From AR5 sp041499965 (GTDB taxonomy: Bacteria > Methylomirabilota > Methylomirabilia > Rokubacteriales > CSP1-6), in assembly GCA_041499965.1 (NCBI GenBank), contig JBGQLG010000045.1:1-30752 (forward strand): a stretch of 30,752 nucleotides of DNA, given 5' to 3'. Of this stretch, positions 1-8,030 are shown piece by piece (within the stretch, counting starts at the first letter, position 1; every line of letters starts with the position of its first letter). The notes under the pieces were generated by a model. The model did not search any database. It was given only the letters and a program-made list of their open reading frames with translations, and was not told the origin of the DNA. The position numbers and the translations under genes were made by a program.

Positions 1-1
1 G

Positions 2-1663
2 CAGGGCCGCTTCCCGACGCTGGCCGAGATGCGCAACCACGCCTGGATGGCCATCGTCGAGGGCGCGCGCGGCCTCTGGTGGTGGAGTCTCGGCGACAAC
101 GCCCTGACCGCGGTCTGCTCCAACACCTGGTGCGCGGAGCGGACCGGCTACATGAACAATCTCAAGGCGGTGGTCAACGAGATCGCCGACCTCGAGCCCG
201 TGCTGCTGGCGGACGACGCTCCGGGCGCCCTGGCCGGCAATTCCAACCCGGGCGCGATCCGCACCAAGGTCAAGCTGCTCAACGGCCAGGGCTACCTCCT
301 GGCGTACAACACCACCAACGCGCAGGCCAGCGCGACCTTCCGCTGGAACACCGCGCCGGGGACGGTGACCGTCAACGCCGAGCATCGGACGATCGGCCCG
401 TCGGGCACCTCGTTCACCGATTCGTTCGGCCCCTTCCAGGCTCACGTCTACGTCCTCGGCACGGGGGGCAGCGCCGGCGGCGGCGCAACGGGCGGTAGTG
501 GGAACGGCGGCGGAACGACGCCCGACGCGCCCAGCGTGCGCTTCGTCAACCCGGCCTCCGGCGCGACGGTCAGCAACACGACGACCGTCACCCTGGCGGG
601 CAGCGCCGGCTCCGGCAGCGGCTATACCTACCAGATGGCCGTCGACGGCGCGACCGTCTACACGGGGACGAACCCCAGCTTCGGCTGGAACACGACCAAC
701 GTCGCCAACGGCGCTCGCCAGCTGGTCGCGACCGTCATCGACTCCGCCAGCCAGAAGGCGACCGCGACGCAGATGGTGACGGTCGCGAACGCCGCGCCGG
801 CGCCTCCGCCGCCTCCCGCCGGGCTCACGGTCTCCATCACCGACCCGCTCGGTGGCCGCACCCTGAGCGGCACGAGCTGGACGGTGGTGTGGGTGACCGG
901 CGCCAAGGGCTCATCCAACGTCTACACGCTCGCTGCCGGCGGCCGGAGCGTGGCGACCTTCACGACGACGTCGACCGGGCCGGTGTCGATTCCCTGGGAC
1001 ACGGCCACCGTACCCAACGGCTCGCAGGTGCTCACGGCCACCGTGCGCGACTCCAGCGGGCGCACCGGCAGCGCCCGGGTCACGGTGACGCTCAAGAACG
1101 TGGCTGTGCCGCCGCTCACCGCGGGCTTCACGAGCCCGGCGTCGGGGGCGACGGTGAAGGGCACGGTGACGGTCGGGTTGACCGCCGGCGGCGGCACCGG
1201 CACCAAGACCTATCGCCTCGCGCTCGACGGCGCCCTGGTCGCGACGTCGGCCTCGTACACCTGGGACACGACGCGGGCGGCCAACGGCAGCCACACGCTG
1301 GTCATCACGGTCACCGACGGCGCGGGTCGCACCGCGACCGCCAGCCGGACGGTCACGGTCTCGAACCCCGCCTCGGCCGCCGGGCTCGACGTCTTCATCA
1401 CCCAGCCCTTGGCTGCGGCCACCGTACGAGGGACCGCCTGGGTGGTGCTGTGGGTCGAGGGCGCCAGCGGCAAGTCCAATACCTTCACGCTGACGGTAGA
1501 CGGCGCGACCGTCGGGACGTACACGACCGCCGAGCAGGGTCCGGTCACGATCCCGTGGACGACCACGTCCAAGGCCAACGGCAACCACACGGTGACGGCC
1601 AGCGTGCGCGATGCGACCGGCAAGACCGGCAGCACGAGCATCAGCGTGGCCGTGCGCAACTGA
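2..1663 (+). CDS. Secreted glycoside-hydrolase-like protein with four Ig-like repeats, C-terminal part
   Basis: The frame is open to the left window edge, so the N-terminus is missing; the first ATG (29) is internal. The first ~35 visible residues (WMAIVEGARGL core) match the end of the barrel of the protein at 5910-7970, and the next ~110 match its C-terminal beta domain, so this is the tail of a paralogous TIM-barrel hydrolase-like protein. A Gly-rich linker (about nt 465-525) then leads to four Ig-like beta-sandwich repeats at about nt 530-793, 824-1102, 1115-1369 and 1385-1660, of two alternating types (A, B, A, B). The 5910 paralogue has no such extension. No PEP-CTERM, LPXTG or other sorting tail is seen; the protein ends with the last repeat. 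It probably binds or trims an extracellular polysaccharide, but the catalytic residues lie outside the window. The domain reading is confident; activity is inference. Confidence 0.85.
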   Translation, partial: QGRFPTLAEMRNHAWMAIVEGARGLWWWSLGDNALTAVCSNTWCAERTGYMNNLKAVVNEIADLEPVLLADDAPGALAGNSNPGAIRTKVKLLNGQGYLLAYNTTNAQASATFRWNTAPGTVTVNAEHRTIGPSGTSFTDSFGPFQAHVYVLGTGGSAGGGATGGSGNGGGTTPDAPSVRFVNPASGATVSNTTTVTLAGSAGSGSGYTYQMAVDGATVYTGTNPSFGWNTTNVANGARQLVATVIDSASQKATATQMVTVANAAPAPPPPPAGLTVSITDPLGGRTLSGTSWTVVWVTGAKGSSNVYTLAAGGRSVATFTTTSTGPVSIPWDTATVPNGSQVLTATVRDSSGRTGSARVTVTLKNVAVPPLTAGFTSPASGATVKGTVTVGLTAGGGTGTKTYRLALDGALVATSASYTWDTTRAANGSHTLVITVTDGAGRTATASRTVTVSNPASAAGLDVFITQPLAAATVRGTAWVVLWVEGASGKSNTFTLTVDGATVGTYTTAEQGPVTIPWTTTSKANGNHTVTASVRDATGKTGSTSISVAVRN

Positions 1664-1664
1664 G

Positions 1665-2027
1665 ATGGGCACCGTGAGCTCCATCCAGGACGGTCGTCGC
1701 GGTTCCTCCAGTCGAGCCACGCCCCGCCCGCCGGCCCTGCGGGTCACCCTGGAGACGGGTGATCCCGCCATCGACGCCCCGCTGGGCGTGGTCTCGCTGC
1801 ACGCCCGCGTCACCGGGGGGCGCCCCCCGGTACGGCTCTACCTCTACGTGAACGGTGACCTCGCCGAAGCGTGGACGGAGCCGCCGGGACGGTTCGATCT
1901 CTCGCTGGACGAGTACGGGCCCGGCCGCCACGCGGTCACGGCCCGCGGGGTGGACGCGCTCGGCCGCTGGGCCGGCGCCTCGATGGTGGTCGCCTGCACG
2001 GAGGTCGAGCCCGCCAGCAACGAGTAG
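1665..2027 (+). CDS. Small Ig-like domain protein
   Basis: 120 residues, ATG one base after the preceding stop (TGAGATG arrangement), so probably translated by coupling. No Shine-Dalgarno sequence is obvious, and GTG 1674 is an alternative start. After a ~25-residue Arg/Ser/Pro-rich start comes one Ig-like beta-sandwich pattern: strands around residues 26-32, 41-49, 56-64, 76-82 and 90-96, including the LYLYVNG strand and the GRHAVTARGVDALGR turn. This resembles the A-type repeats of the upstream protein (LALDG, GSHTLVITVTDGAGR). No signal peptide or membrane segment is visible, which is odd if it works with a secreted neighbour. It may be a detached fifth Ig unit or an accessory protein. Function unknown. 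Confidence 0.65.
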   Translation: MGTVSSIQDGRRGSSSRATPRPPALRVTLETGDPAIDAPLGVVSLHARVTGGRPPVRLYLYVNGDLAEAWTEPPGRFDLSLDEYGPGRHAVTARGVDALGRWAGASMVVACTEVEPASNE

Positions 2028-2034
2028 TCGCCCC

Positions 2035-2058
2035 GGGGGAGGGGCCGACCCCTCCCCC
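2035..2058 (+). terminator. Perfect GC hairpin after the Ig-protein genes
   Basis: GGGGGAGGGG, loop CCGA, CCCCTCCCCC: a perfect 10-bp stem starting 8 bases after the stop at 2027. No T-run follows, so it is either a Rho-assisted or stem-only terminator or an mRNA-stabilising stem. It separates the Ig-protein genes from the promoter region of the next operon. Confidence 0.5.
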
Positions 2059-2154
2059 GACGGTGAGTAAGCCCGTCACGAGATGGGCGAGTGCGTTGCA
2101 GCCTCGGTGCCGCCGAGCGCGTTGTCCGGCGCGCAATTACGCCTTCATTGATCC

Positions 2155-2170
2155 CGGTACAGGTCTTGCG
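2155..2170 (+). promoter_or_regulatory. Candidate sigma-54 (-24/-12) promoter
   Basis: CGGTACAGGTCTTGCG carries GG (2156-2157), ten bases, then GC (2168-2169) inside TTGCG. The -12 half is good; the -24 half has CGG for TGG and TAC for CAC. The -12 C lies 38 bases before the ATG at 2207, close to the 34 and 41 bases of the two stronger sites at 27264 and 28767. The similar spacing and shared TTGCG raise an otherwise moderate match. Another GG-N10-GC sits at 2084-2100 but is farther from the gene. Confidence 0.5.
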
Positions 2171-2206
2171 GTGCCCTTCAGTCGAAGCCGTCTGAAGGGA
2201 GTTGCG

Positions 2207-2824
2207 ATGTTCGACAACGTCCGCGCCGATCTGGAGTACGCCCGCCGGGTGAACGGCCTGCCGCCGGGACGCGTCAGCCTGTGGCTGAAGACGCCCCTGC
2301 ATCTCGGGACGATCGCGGTGTTGACGTATCGCCTGTCGGCCTGGGTCCGGCGCTGCCACGTGCCGGTCCTCCGCCAGGCGTTGCTCGTCCTGACCACCAT
2401 CCTGCGCCGCCTCGTCGAGCTGGTGACGGGCGTGCAGATCTCGCCCCGGGCCGACATCGGGCCCGGCCTGGTGGTGCACACCACCCACGGCGTGTTCATC
2501 GCCGAGACCCGCATCGGCCGCAACTGCGTCGTCCAGCACGGCGTCGCCATCACGCACGGCGTCCGCTCGGTGGGGGACAACGTGTACTTCGGACCCGGCG
2601 CCAAGGTCATCGGCCGGGCGGCCGTCGGCAGCAACGTCCGGGTTGTTGCCAACAGCGTCGTCATGACCGACGTGGCCGACAACCTCACCGTGGTTGGCGT
2701 GCCGGCGCGCATCCGCTGGCGCAACCGTCCTTCGCCTGCAACCGCGCCGGTCGTTGCCGCGCCGGCGCCGGCCCGGCGCGAGGGCAAGGCCGCCGATCTT
2801 CTCTCGACGCTGCCGCTGCTCTAG
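2207..2824 (+). CDS. CysE-like serine O-acetyltransferase / hexapeptide acyltransferase
   Basis: 205 residues. ATG 2207 has AAGGGAG at 2195-2201, five bases upstream. Residues ~1-75 are a helical N-terminal part; ~78-165 form a left-handed beta-helix of hexapeptide repeats. The family's catalytic region is recognisable as VVHTTHG (His91, His94), with a second His-rich turn HGVAITHG and the usual GVPARI exit. Length is shorter than classical CysE (~270) and like the short serine acetyltransferases found in polysaccharide loci. It would transfer acetyl from acetyl-CoA to serine or to a sugar hydroxyl. It is first in an operon with an adenylation enzyme and carrier protein; whether it feeds them (O-acetyl-serine) or decorates sugar cannot be told. 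The C-terminal ~30 residues are Ala/Pro-rich. Confidence 0.8.
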   Translation: MFDNVRADLEYARRVNGLPPGRVSLWLKTPLHLGTIAVLTYRLSAWVRRCHVPVLRQALLVLTTILRRLVELVTGVQISPRADIGPGLVVHTTHGVFIAETRIGRNCVVQHGVAITHGVRSVGDNVYFGPGAKVIGRAAVGSNVRVVANSVVMTDVADNLTVVGVPARIRWRNRPSPATAPVVAAPAPARREGKAADLLSTLPLL

Positions 2825-2832
2825 GAGGGTTC

Positions 2833-4383
2833 ATGGCGTATCTGCTCCAGCAGCTCCTCGATGCCAGTGCCGATCGGTACCCCGACAAGCCCGCCATCCA
2901 GGCCCGCGGCCGCAGCCTGACCTACGCGGCGCTGCGGGCGCGGGCCAGCCAGCTCGGCCACCTGCTGCGCGAGCGGGGCGTGCGGCGCGGCGACCGCGTC
3001 GGGATCTTGTTTCCCAAGGCGGTGGAGTCGGTGATCGCCATGCTGGGCGTGCTCGAGGCCGGCGCCGTCTACGTGCCGCTCGACCCGCACGCGCCGGTCC
3101 GGCGGGTGGCGGGCATCGCCGCGAACTGCGGCCTGCGCGCGCTGATCACGACGGCCGAGCGGCTGGCCGCGCTGGAGCCGCTCGCCGTCCACACCGTGAT
3201 CCTATTGTCCGGAGAGGCCCGGGGCGAGGGACAGGTGCCCTGGGCGGCCCTCGACGCGTTCCCCACCTCGCCGCCGCCCCGGGTCGGCATCGAGAGCGAC
3301 CTGGCCTACATCCTCTACACGTCGGGCTCCACCGGCCAGCCCAAGGGCGTGATGCTCACCCATCGCAACGCGCTCACGTTCGTCGACTGGTGCGCCGCCA
3401 CGTTCGACGTCCGTCCCGACGACCGGCTCTCCAACCACGCGCCGCTGCACTTCGACCTGTCGGTCTTCGATGTCTACAACGCGCTCGGGGCCGGCGCCAC
3501 CGTGTCGATGATTCCCGAGGAGATCGCCGTGTTCCCGGGGCGGCTGGCCGCGCTGATCGAGGAGCGCGGCATCACCGTGTGGTACTCGGTGCCGTCGGCG
3601 CTCGTCTACCTGCTGCTGCACGGTGAGCTCGGGGCGCGACAGCTCGATCGCCTGCGCCTGGTGCTCTTCGCCGGCGAGGTATTCCCGATGAAGTACCTGC
3701 GCCAGCTCGCCGATCTGCTGCCCGGCACCGAGCTCTACAACCTCTACGGCCCCACCGAGACCAATGTGTGCACCTACCACCGCGTCGATCGCTTCCGCCT
3801 GGCCGGCCAGGAGCGCCTGCCCATCGGACGCGCCTGCGAGAACACCGAGACGCTGGCGCTCGACGCCGAGGGCCGACCGGTCGGCCCCGGCGAGACCGGT
3901 GAGCTGTACGTGCGCGGCCCGTCGGTGACGCCGGGCTACTGGGGCGATCCCGACAAGACCGCCCGCGCCCTCGTGCCCAACCCGCGGCAGCCCCAGCTCG
4001 GCGAGCAGCTGTACCGCACGGGCGACCTGGTGACGGCCGACGAGCAGGGCGAGTACCTGTTCCTGGGCCGCCGCGACAGCCAGGTGAAGAGCCGCGGCTA
4101 CCGCATCGAGCTGGGCGACATCGAGGCCGCGCTGTACGCCCACCCGGCGGTGGCCGAGGCGGCGGTGATCGCGGTGCCCGACGTCGAGCTCGGCAGCCGG
4201 CTGCGCGGCTTCGTCGCCCTCCGGAGCGGGGAGACGCTGACGGCGGCGGCCTTGCAAACGCACTGCGCCGGGCTGGTGCCGCGCTACATGGTGCCCGAGG
4301 CGATCGAGGTGCGGCCGGGCCTGCCCAAGACATCGACCGGCAAAACGGACCGCACGCAGCTGGCGGCCGAGGCGGAGGCCTGA
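2833..4383 (+). CDS. Stand-alone amino-acid adenylation enzyme (NRPS-type A domain)
   Basis: 516 residues; ATG 2833 follows AGGAGGG at 2823-2829. It activates a carboxylic acid as the acyl-AMP and loads a carrier thiol. Core motifs are present: A3 YTSGSTGQPKG (162-172), A4 HFDLSVFD with Asp208 at the position that in this family holds the substrate alpha-amino group, A5 NLYGPTE (303-309), A7 YRTGD (394-398), A8 RGYRIELGDIE and A10 STGKTDR with Lys504. Asp208 favours an amino acid over a fatty acid. There is no condensation or thioesterase domain; size and layout resemble DltA and the acyl-CoA-ligase-like proteins of exosortase-A loci. The next gene, with its GTG directly after this stop, encodes the carrier. 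No DltB-like acyltransferase follows, so the acceptor is unknown. Substrate identity not read. Confidence 0.88.
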   Translation: MAYLLQQLLDASADRYPDKPAIQARGRSLTYAALRARASQLGHLLRERGVRRGDRVGILFPKAVESVIAMLGVLEAGAVYVPLDPHAPVRRVAGIAANCGLRALITTAERLAALEPLAVHTVILLSGEARGEGQVPWAALDAFPTSPPPRVGIESDLAYILYTSGSTGQPKGVMLTHRNALTFVDWCAATFDVRPDDRLSNHAPLHFDLSVFDVYNALGAGATVSMIPEEIAVFPGRLAALIEERGITVWYSVPSALVYLLLHGELGARQLDRLRLVLFAGEVFPMKYLRQLADLLPGTELYNLYGPTETNVCTYHRVDRFRLAGQERLPIGRACENTETLALDAEGRPVGPGETGELYVRGPSVTPGYWGDPDKTARALVPNPRQPQLGEQLYRTGDLVTADEQGEYLFLGRRDSQVKSRGYRIELGDIEAALYAHPAVAEAAVIAVPDVELGSRLRGFVALRSGETLTAAALQTHCAGLVPRYMVPEAIEVRPGLPKTSTGKTDRTQLAAEAEA

Positions 4384-4641
4384 GTGCTCGACATGGATCG
4401 CGACGCCCGTCCCATCCGTGCCTTCATCGTCGAGCGCCTGGCGCCGGCGACGGGCCGGACCGAGCTCGACGACGACGAGGACCTCATCGACAGCGGGGTC
4501 GTCGACTCGCTCGGCATCTTCCAGCTCGTGGCGTTCCTGGAGGAGCGCTTCGGGATCGCCATCGCCGACGGCGAGATCACGCCCGACAACTTCGGGACCA
4601 TCGCGCGGATCGAGCAGCTCGTGGCCGGCCGCGGGCGCTGA
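4384..4641 (+). CDS. Acyl/peptidyl carrier protein
   Basis: 85 residues, rich in Asp and Glu, as is usual for carrier proteins. The DSLG motif places the phosphopantetheine serine at Ser42, in the context DSGVVDSLGIFQLVAFLEE. GTG 4384 directly follows the stop of the adenylation gene, with GGAGG at 4374-4378 five bases upstream; ATG 4393 (82 residues) is an alternative but has no ribosome site at the right distance. Almost certainly loaded by the adenylation enzyme just upstream. No phosphopantetheinyl transferase is in the window. Confidence 0.88.
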   Translation: MLDMDRDARPIRAFIVERLAPATGRTELDDDEDLIDSGVVDSLGIFQLVAFLEERFGIAIADGEITPDNFGTIARIEQLVAGRGR

Positions 4642-4644
4642 GGC

Positions 4645-5913
4645 ATGTGGCTGCTGCTCGCGATGCTGATGATCATGCCCTACGAGACGAATCCGTACTT
4701 CTATCTGGCCGACAACCTGCTCGGCGTCTTTCCCGACTTCACCGTCATCAAGGCGCTGGGGCTGGTGGGCTTCGCGTGGGCGGGGATGCGGCTGGCCGCC
4801 GGTGATCCGGCCGGCCGCCTGATGCGTGCGCGGCCGGCCCGGCTGTTCCTCCTCTTCCTCGGCGTCGTCGCGCTGGTGGCGGTGGCCCACGGCACCGGGT
4901 TTCGCTACTCGATCTCGCGTTTCCTCGGGTTCCTCGTCTTCCTGCCGTTCGTGATCGTGGCCGTGCGCTCCGAGCTCGACCTGCGCCGGGTGCTCCAGGC
5001 CATGGTGCTGGGCTACGCCCTCGTGTTCCCCTACGGATTGCGCCAGATGATGCGCTTCGGCGATCGGCTCGGCGTGGGCCTCTACGAGCCGAACTACCTG
5101 GCGACGATCCTGGTCCTATTGATACCGCTGGCCTTCGTGCTGGGTGCGCAGCAACGGCTGCCGTCGCGGCGCCTGCTCTGGATGGGCGCCGGCCTCGTGC
5201 TCGTCCTCATGGTGTTCCTCACCGCGTCGCGGGGCGGCTTCGTCGGGCTGCTCGCCGCCGGCGTGGTGTTCGTGTACCGGCGGCGCGGCCTCGGGGCGGC
5301 GCTCGGGGTGCTGCTGCTCCTGCTCGGCGCCGTGCTGCTCGTGCCCACCGACCTCGGCAGCCGCGCGCTGGCCACCATCTTCCAGGACGCCGCGTCGCCG
5401 CCGGCCGGGCTCGAGCAATCCAACCGGGCGCACGTCGCGCTGTTCTGGGCGGCGCTGCGGATGATCGCCGACAACCCGGTGTTCGGCGTCGGGCCGCTGA
5501 ACTTCAAGGCGCTCAGCACGCTGTACACGGGCCTGGACCAGGGCAACATCGCCCACAACTCGTTCCTCGAGGTCGCCGCGGAGTTCGGCCTGCCCGCCCT
5601 GGGGGTGTTCCTGCTGCTGATCGCCTCGGCCTTCCGCACGCTCGGCCGCGTCACCCGGCTGACCGGGAGCGGGCCGGCGCGTGAGCTGGCGGGCTGGGCC
5701 GAGGGGCTGCGGAGCGGGCTGATCGGATTCCTCGTGGCCGGCTGGTTCATCAGCGCGCAGTACGAGAAGGTGCTGTGGTTGGCGATCTTTCTCAGCATCG
5801 TCCTCGGCGCGCTGGCCGAGCGCCGGCGGCGGTGGGACGCGGCCGCGGTCGAAGCCGACGACGCGCCAGTGGTCGCGGTGGATCTCACGCCGGTGCCGGA
5901 GCCCGTGTCGTGA
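4645..5913 (+). CDS. Wzy/O-antigen-ligase-family membrane protein
   Basis: 422 residues, starting three bases after the carrier-protein stop. About ten to eleven hydrophobic segments. The Wzy_C-type central region shows SRGGFVGLL, then a long loop carrying NRAHVALFWAALRMIADNPVFGVGP and AHNSFLEVAAEFG, the His-containing loop typical of O-antigen ligases and polymerases (PF04932). Such proteins join undecaprenyl-linked repeat units, or transfer the finished glycan to an acceptor, at the periplasmic face of the inner membrane. As the only such protein in the window it is the natural polymerase for the Wzx/Wzz/Wza set on the other strand. Ligase versus polymerase cannot be told from sequence alone. 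The last ~30 residues form a soluble acidic tail. Confidence 0.88.
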   Translation: MWLLLAMLMIMPYETNPYFYLADNLLGVFPDFTVIKALGLVGFAWAGMRLAAGDPAGRLMRARPARLFLLFLGVVALVAVAHGTGFRYSISRFLGFLVFLPFVIVAVRSELDLRRVLQAMVLGYALVFPYGLRQMMRFGDRLGVGLYEPNYLATILVLLIPLAFVLGAQQRLPSRRLLWMGAGLVLVLMVFLTASRGGFVGLLAAGVVFVYRRRGLGAALGVLLLLLGAVLLVPTDLGSRALATIFQDAASPPAGLEQSNRAHVALFWAALRMIADNPVFGVGPLNFKALSTLYTGLDQGNIAHNSFLEVAAEFGLPALGVFLLLIASAFRTLGRVTRLTGSGPARELAGWAEGLRSGLIGFLVAGWFISAQYEKVLWLAIFLSIVLGALAERRRRWDAAAVEADDAPVVAVDLTPVPEPVS

Positions 5914-7970
5914 CGTGGCGCGCCCTCGCCGTCGCCGGCGCTCTCGCGGGCGTCCTCGCGACGCTGGCGCCGCCCGGGCAGGGAGGTCCCGCCGATCCCG
6001 CTCCCGCCGGCGGTCTCACGGCGTTGCCGTCGGGGCAGGCGCAGGGCCCGAACCTGCTCGACAACGGCGGCTTCGCCACCGTGCGCGACGGCGCGCTGGC
6101 GAGTTGGGGGCTCAGGCCCGACGGCGAGTTGTGGGCGGTCGCGCCCGAGGGCCGAGACGGCAAGCCGGCCCTTCGGTTGAACGGTGGGCGCCGGGCGCAG
6201 ACCGTGCCGTCGATCGAGCAGAGCGTCACACTGGAGCCCGGGCTCTACACGGTCGAGGGGTGGGTGAAGACGCGCGACGTGGGCGCCGGCGATCCGCGCA
6301 GCGGCGTACGCCTGTGCCTGGACGCGCGCCCGTCGGCCGACTGGTGGCAATGCTCCGAGGTCGCCCGCGGCACGACCGACTGGGCGGCGCTGCGCGTGAC
6401 GAACATCCCCGTGCGCGAGCGCGCCCGCTACAAGGTCTGGCTCGGCGCCTACGGCACGCCCGGCGGCACCGCGTGGTTCGAGACGGTGAGCCTCACCGCC
6501 ACCCGCAAGCCGCCGGTCGACGTCTACCTGCTCTACCCGAACTTCCGCGGCATGCTCTTCGACGACCGCTCGCAGACCGTGCGCGTCGCGGTCACCGTGA
6601 CCGCGCAGGGGAGCCGCGTGCGGCTGTCGCTGGTGGACGAGACGACCGGGCAGGCGCGCGCGAGCCGCGACTGGGAGGCGGCGGGAGCCCGGACGGCCGA
6701 GCTGGACGCCACGGCCTTGCCGCCGGGGCGCTACCTGCTGCGCACCGAGCTACTCGACAGCGACGGCGCCGGGCGCGCGGCCTATCCGGACTACCGCATC
6801 GTCAAGCTGCCGGCGCGGGCGCGCGAGCGGCTCGCCACCTGGTACGACGAGCGCAACGTCCTGCACGCGGGCGGCCGCCCGACCTTCGTGCTCGGCCTCT
6901 ACACGACCTCCGGATATTCCACGAGCCGCAGCTCCTACGCGGCCGGCGCGGACGGCTGGGGCAACGACCGCATCGCGCAGGCGCCGATCAACCTGCTGAT
7001 CAACTATCACCTGGGTCGCGCCCCGATCCCGGCGCTCGGCGTGTACCTCGACGACCTGTACGCGCACGGCATCCGGTATTTGCAGACCGTGAACTTCTAT
7101 CACCAGGGTGACGGCCAGTACCGGGAGATCGAATATCCGGCGGCCCGGCAGGGCCAGGACGAGCTGAACCAGTGGGTGGCGCGTACGCTCGGCGCCCACC
7201 CCGGCCTGGCCGGCTTCTACGTGCTGGACGAGCAGTCGGCCGACATGGTGCCCACGGTGTTCCGCCAGTACCGCGCGCTGGCGGCCGCCGCCCCCGGTAG
7301 CGTCACCTACGGCGTGCTCGGCGACGGCAAGGAGCGTCAGGCTCCGCTGTGGCGCGACACGATGGACGTCATGGGGCTCGATCCCTATCCTGTCGTCGAT
7401 CGGACCGGCCGGAACGATCTCGCCATGGTGGGCGAGTGGACGCGTCTGGGCCAGGAGGCGGTGAAGCAGAGCCGCCCGGTCTGGATGGTCCTGCAGTTCT
7501 TCCCGCTGACCGCCGCCGGCGGCTGGCCGAGCGAGGCCGAGCTGAGGGCGATGAGCTGGATGGCCATCGTCGAGGGCGCGCGCGGCCTGCTCTACTGGTC
7601 CTACGGCGAGCGGGGCCTGGCCTGGGTGAAGGACCCGCGCGCGCGCGAGCAGAAGTGGGCCGAGCTGGTGCGGGTGACGAAGGAGATCAAGGCGCTGGAG
7701 CCGGTGCTGCTGGCCCCCGACGCCGCGGTCGTGAGCCGCGAGTCGAGCGGCGGCGCGGTGCGCACGCTCGGCAAGGCCATGCCTGACGGCTCCCGCTATC
7801 TCTTCGCCTACAACACCCGCAACGCGCCGGTCCGGGTGACCTGGACACTGGCCGAGGCGGCCGGCGAGACGCTCGACCTGGCGACCGGGCGCGCGGGCCC
7901 CCGCGCCGAGGGCACGGCGCTCACCGCCGAGCTCGGTCCCTACGAGGTGAGCCGGCTGCGCCTTCGCTGA
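5910..7970 (+). CDS. Secreted glycoside-hydrolase-like protein (TIM-barrel type)
   Basis: 686 residues. GTG 5910 overlaps the preceding stop by four bases (GTGA). A signal peptide is visible (hydrophobic ALAVAGALAGVLATLA near residues 5-21). Domains by pattern: a carbohydrate-binding-like jelly roll (~45-200, starting NLLDNGGF), an Ig-like strand module (~205-290), a barrel (~300-610) and a C-terminal beta domain (~620-686). Barrel landmarks are FYVLDEQ (Asp440, Glu441), MGLDPYP (Asp491), WMVLQFF and WMAIVEGARGLLYWSYG (Glu555). Asp440/Glu441 are the best candidates for a catalytic acid. The region from the last two barrel strands onward matches the truncated protein at 2-1663, a clear paralogue. 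It probably acts on the secreted polysaccharide (trimming, release). Family number and substrate not identified. Confidence 0.82.
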   Translation: MTWRALAVAGALAGVLATLAPPGQGGPADPAPAGGLTALPSGQAQGPNLLDNGGFATVRDGALASWGLRPDGELWAVAPEGRDGKPALRLNGGRRAQTVPSIEQSVTLEPGLYTVEGWVKTRDVGAGDPRSGVRLCLDARPSADWWQCSEVARGTTDWAALRVTNIPVRERARYKVWLGAYGTPGGTAWFETVSLTATRKPPVDVYLLYPNFRGMLFDDRSQTVRVAVTVTAQGSRVRLSLVDETTGQARASRDWEAAGARTAELDATALPPGRYLLRTELLDSDGAGRAAYPDYRIVKLPARARERLATWYDERNVLHAGGRPTFVLGLYTTSGYSTSRSSYAAGADGWGNDRIAQAPINLLINYHLGRAPIPALGVYLDDLYAHGIRYLQTVNFYHQGDGQYREIEYPAARQGQDELNQWVARTLGAHPGLAGFYVLDEQSADMVPTVFRQYRALAAAAPGSVTYGVLGDGKERQAPLWRDTMDVMGLDPYPVVDRTGRNDLAMVGEWTRLGQEAVKQSRPVWMVLQFFPLTAAGGWPSEAELRAMSWMAIVEGARGLLYWSYGERGLAWVKDPRAREQKWAELVRVTKEIKALEPVLLAPDAAVVSRESSGGAVRTLGKAMPDGSRYLFAYNTRNAPVRVTWTLAEAAGETLDLATGRAGPRAEGTALTAELGPYEVSRLRLR

Positions 7971-7973
7971 GCC

Positions 7974-7995
7974 AGCCGGGCCGAGGCGGCCGGCT
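7974..7995 (+). terminator. Hairpin after the glycoside-hydrolase-like gene
   Basis: AGCCGGGCC / GGCCGGCT with one bulged G and a GAGGC loop, beginning three bases after the stop at 7970. No T-run follows. Its last base overlaps the -35 element of the next promoter. Confidence 0.35.
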
Positions 7996-8024
7996 TGACT
8001 CCCGCCCCGGGATCGGCCTAGGCT
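7995..8024 (+). promoter_or_regulatory. Sigma-70-type promoter giving a leaderless transcript
   Basis: TTGACT (7995-8000), 18-base spacer, TAGGCT (8019-8024). The ATG at 8031 lies at the expected transcription start, six bases after the -10 box, and no Shine-Dalgarno sequence precedes it. The -35 matches consensus at 5/6; the -10 keeps the TA and final T. Confidence 0.5.
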
Positions 8025-8030
8025 CGCGTC

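Noticed and set aside
2084..2100. Second GG-N10-GC (TGGGCGAGTGCGTTGCA) before the acetyltransferase gene
   Set aside because: The -12 half is perfect but the -24 half is poor, and it lies 108 bases from the start codon, unlike the 34-41 bases of the other three; kept only as an alternative.
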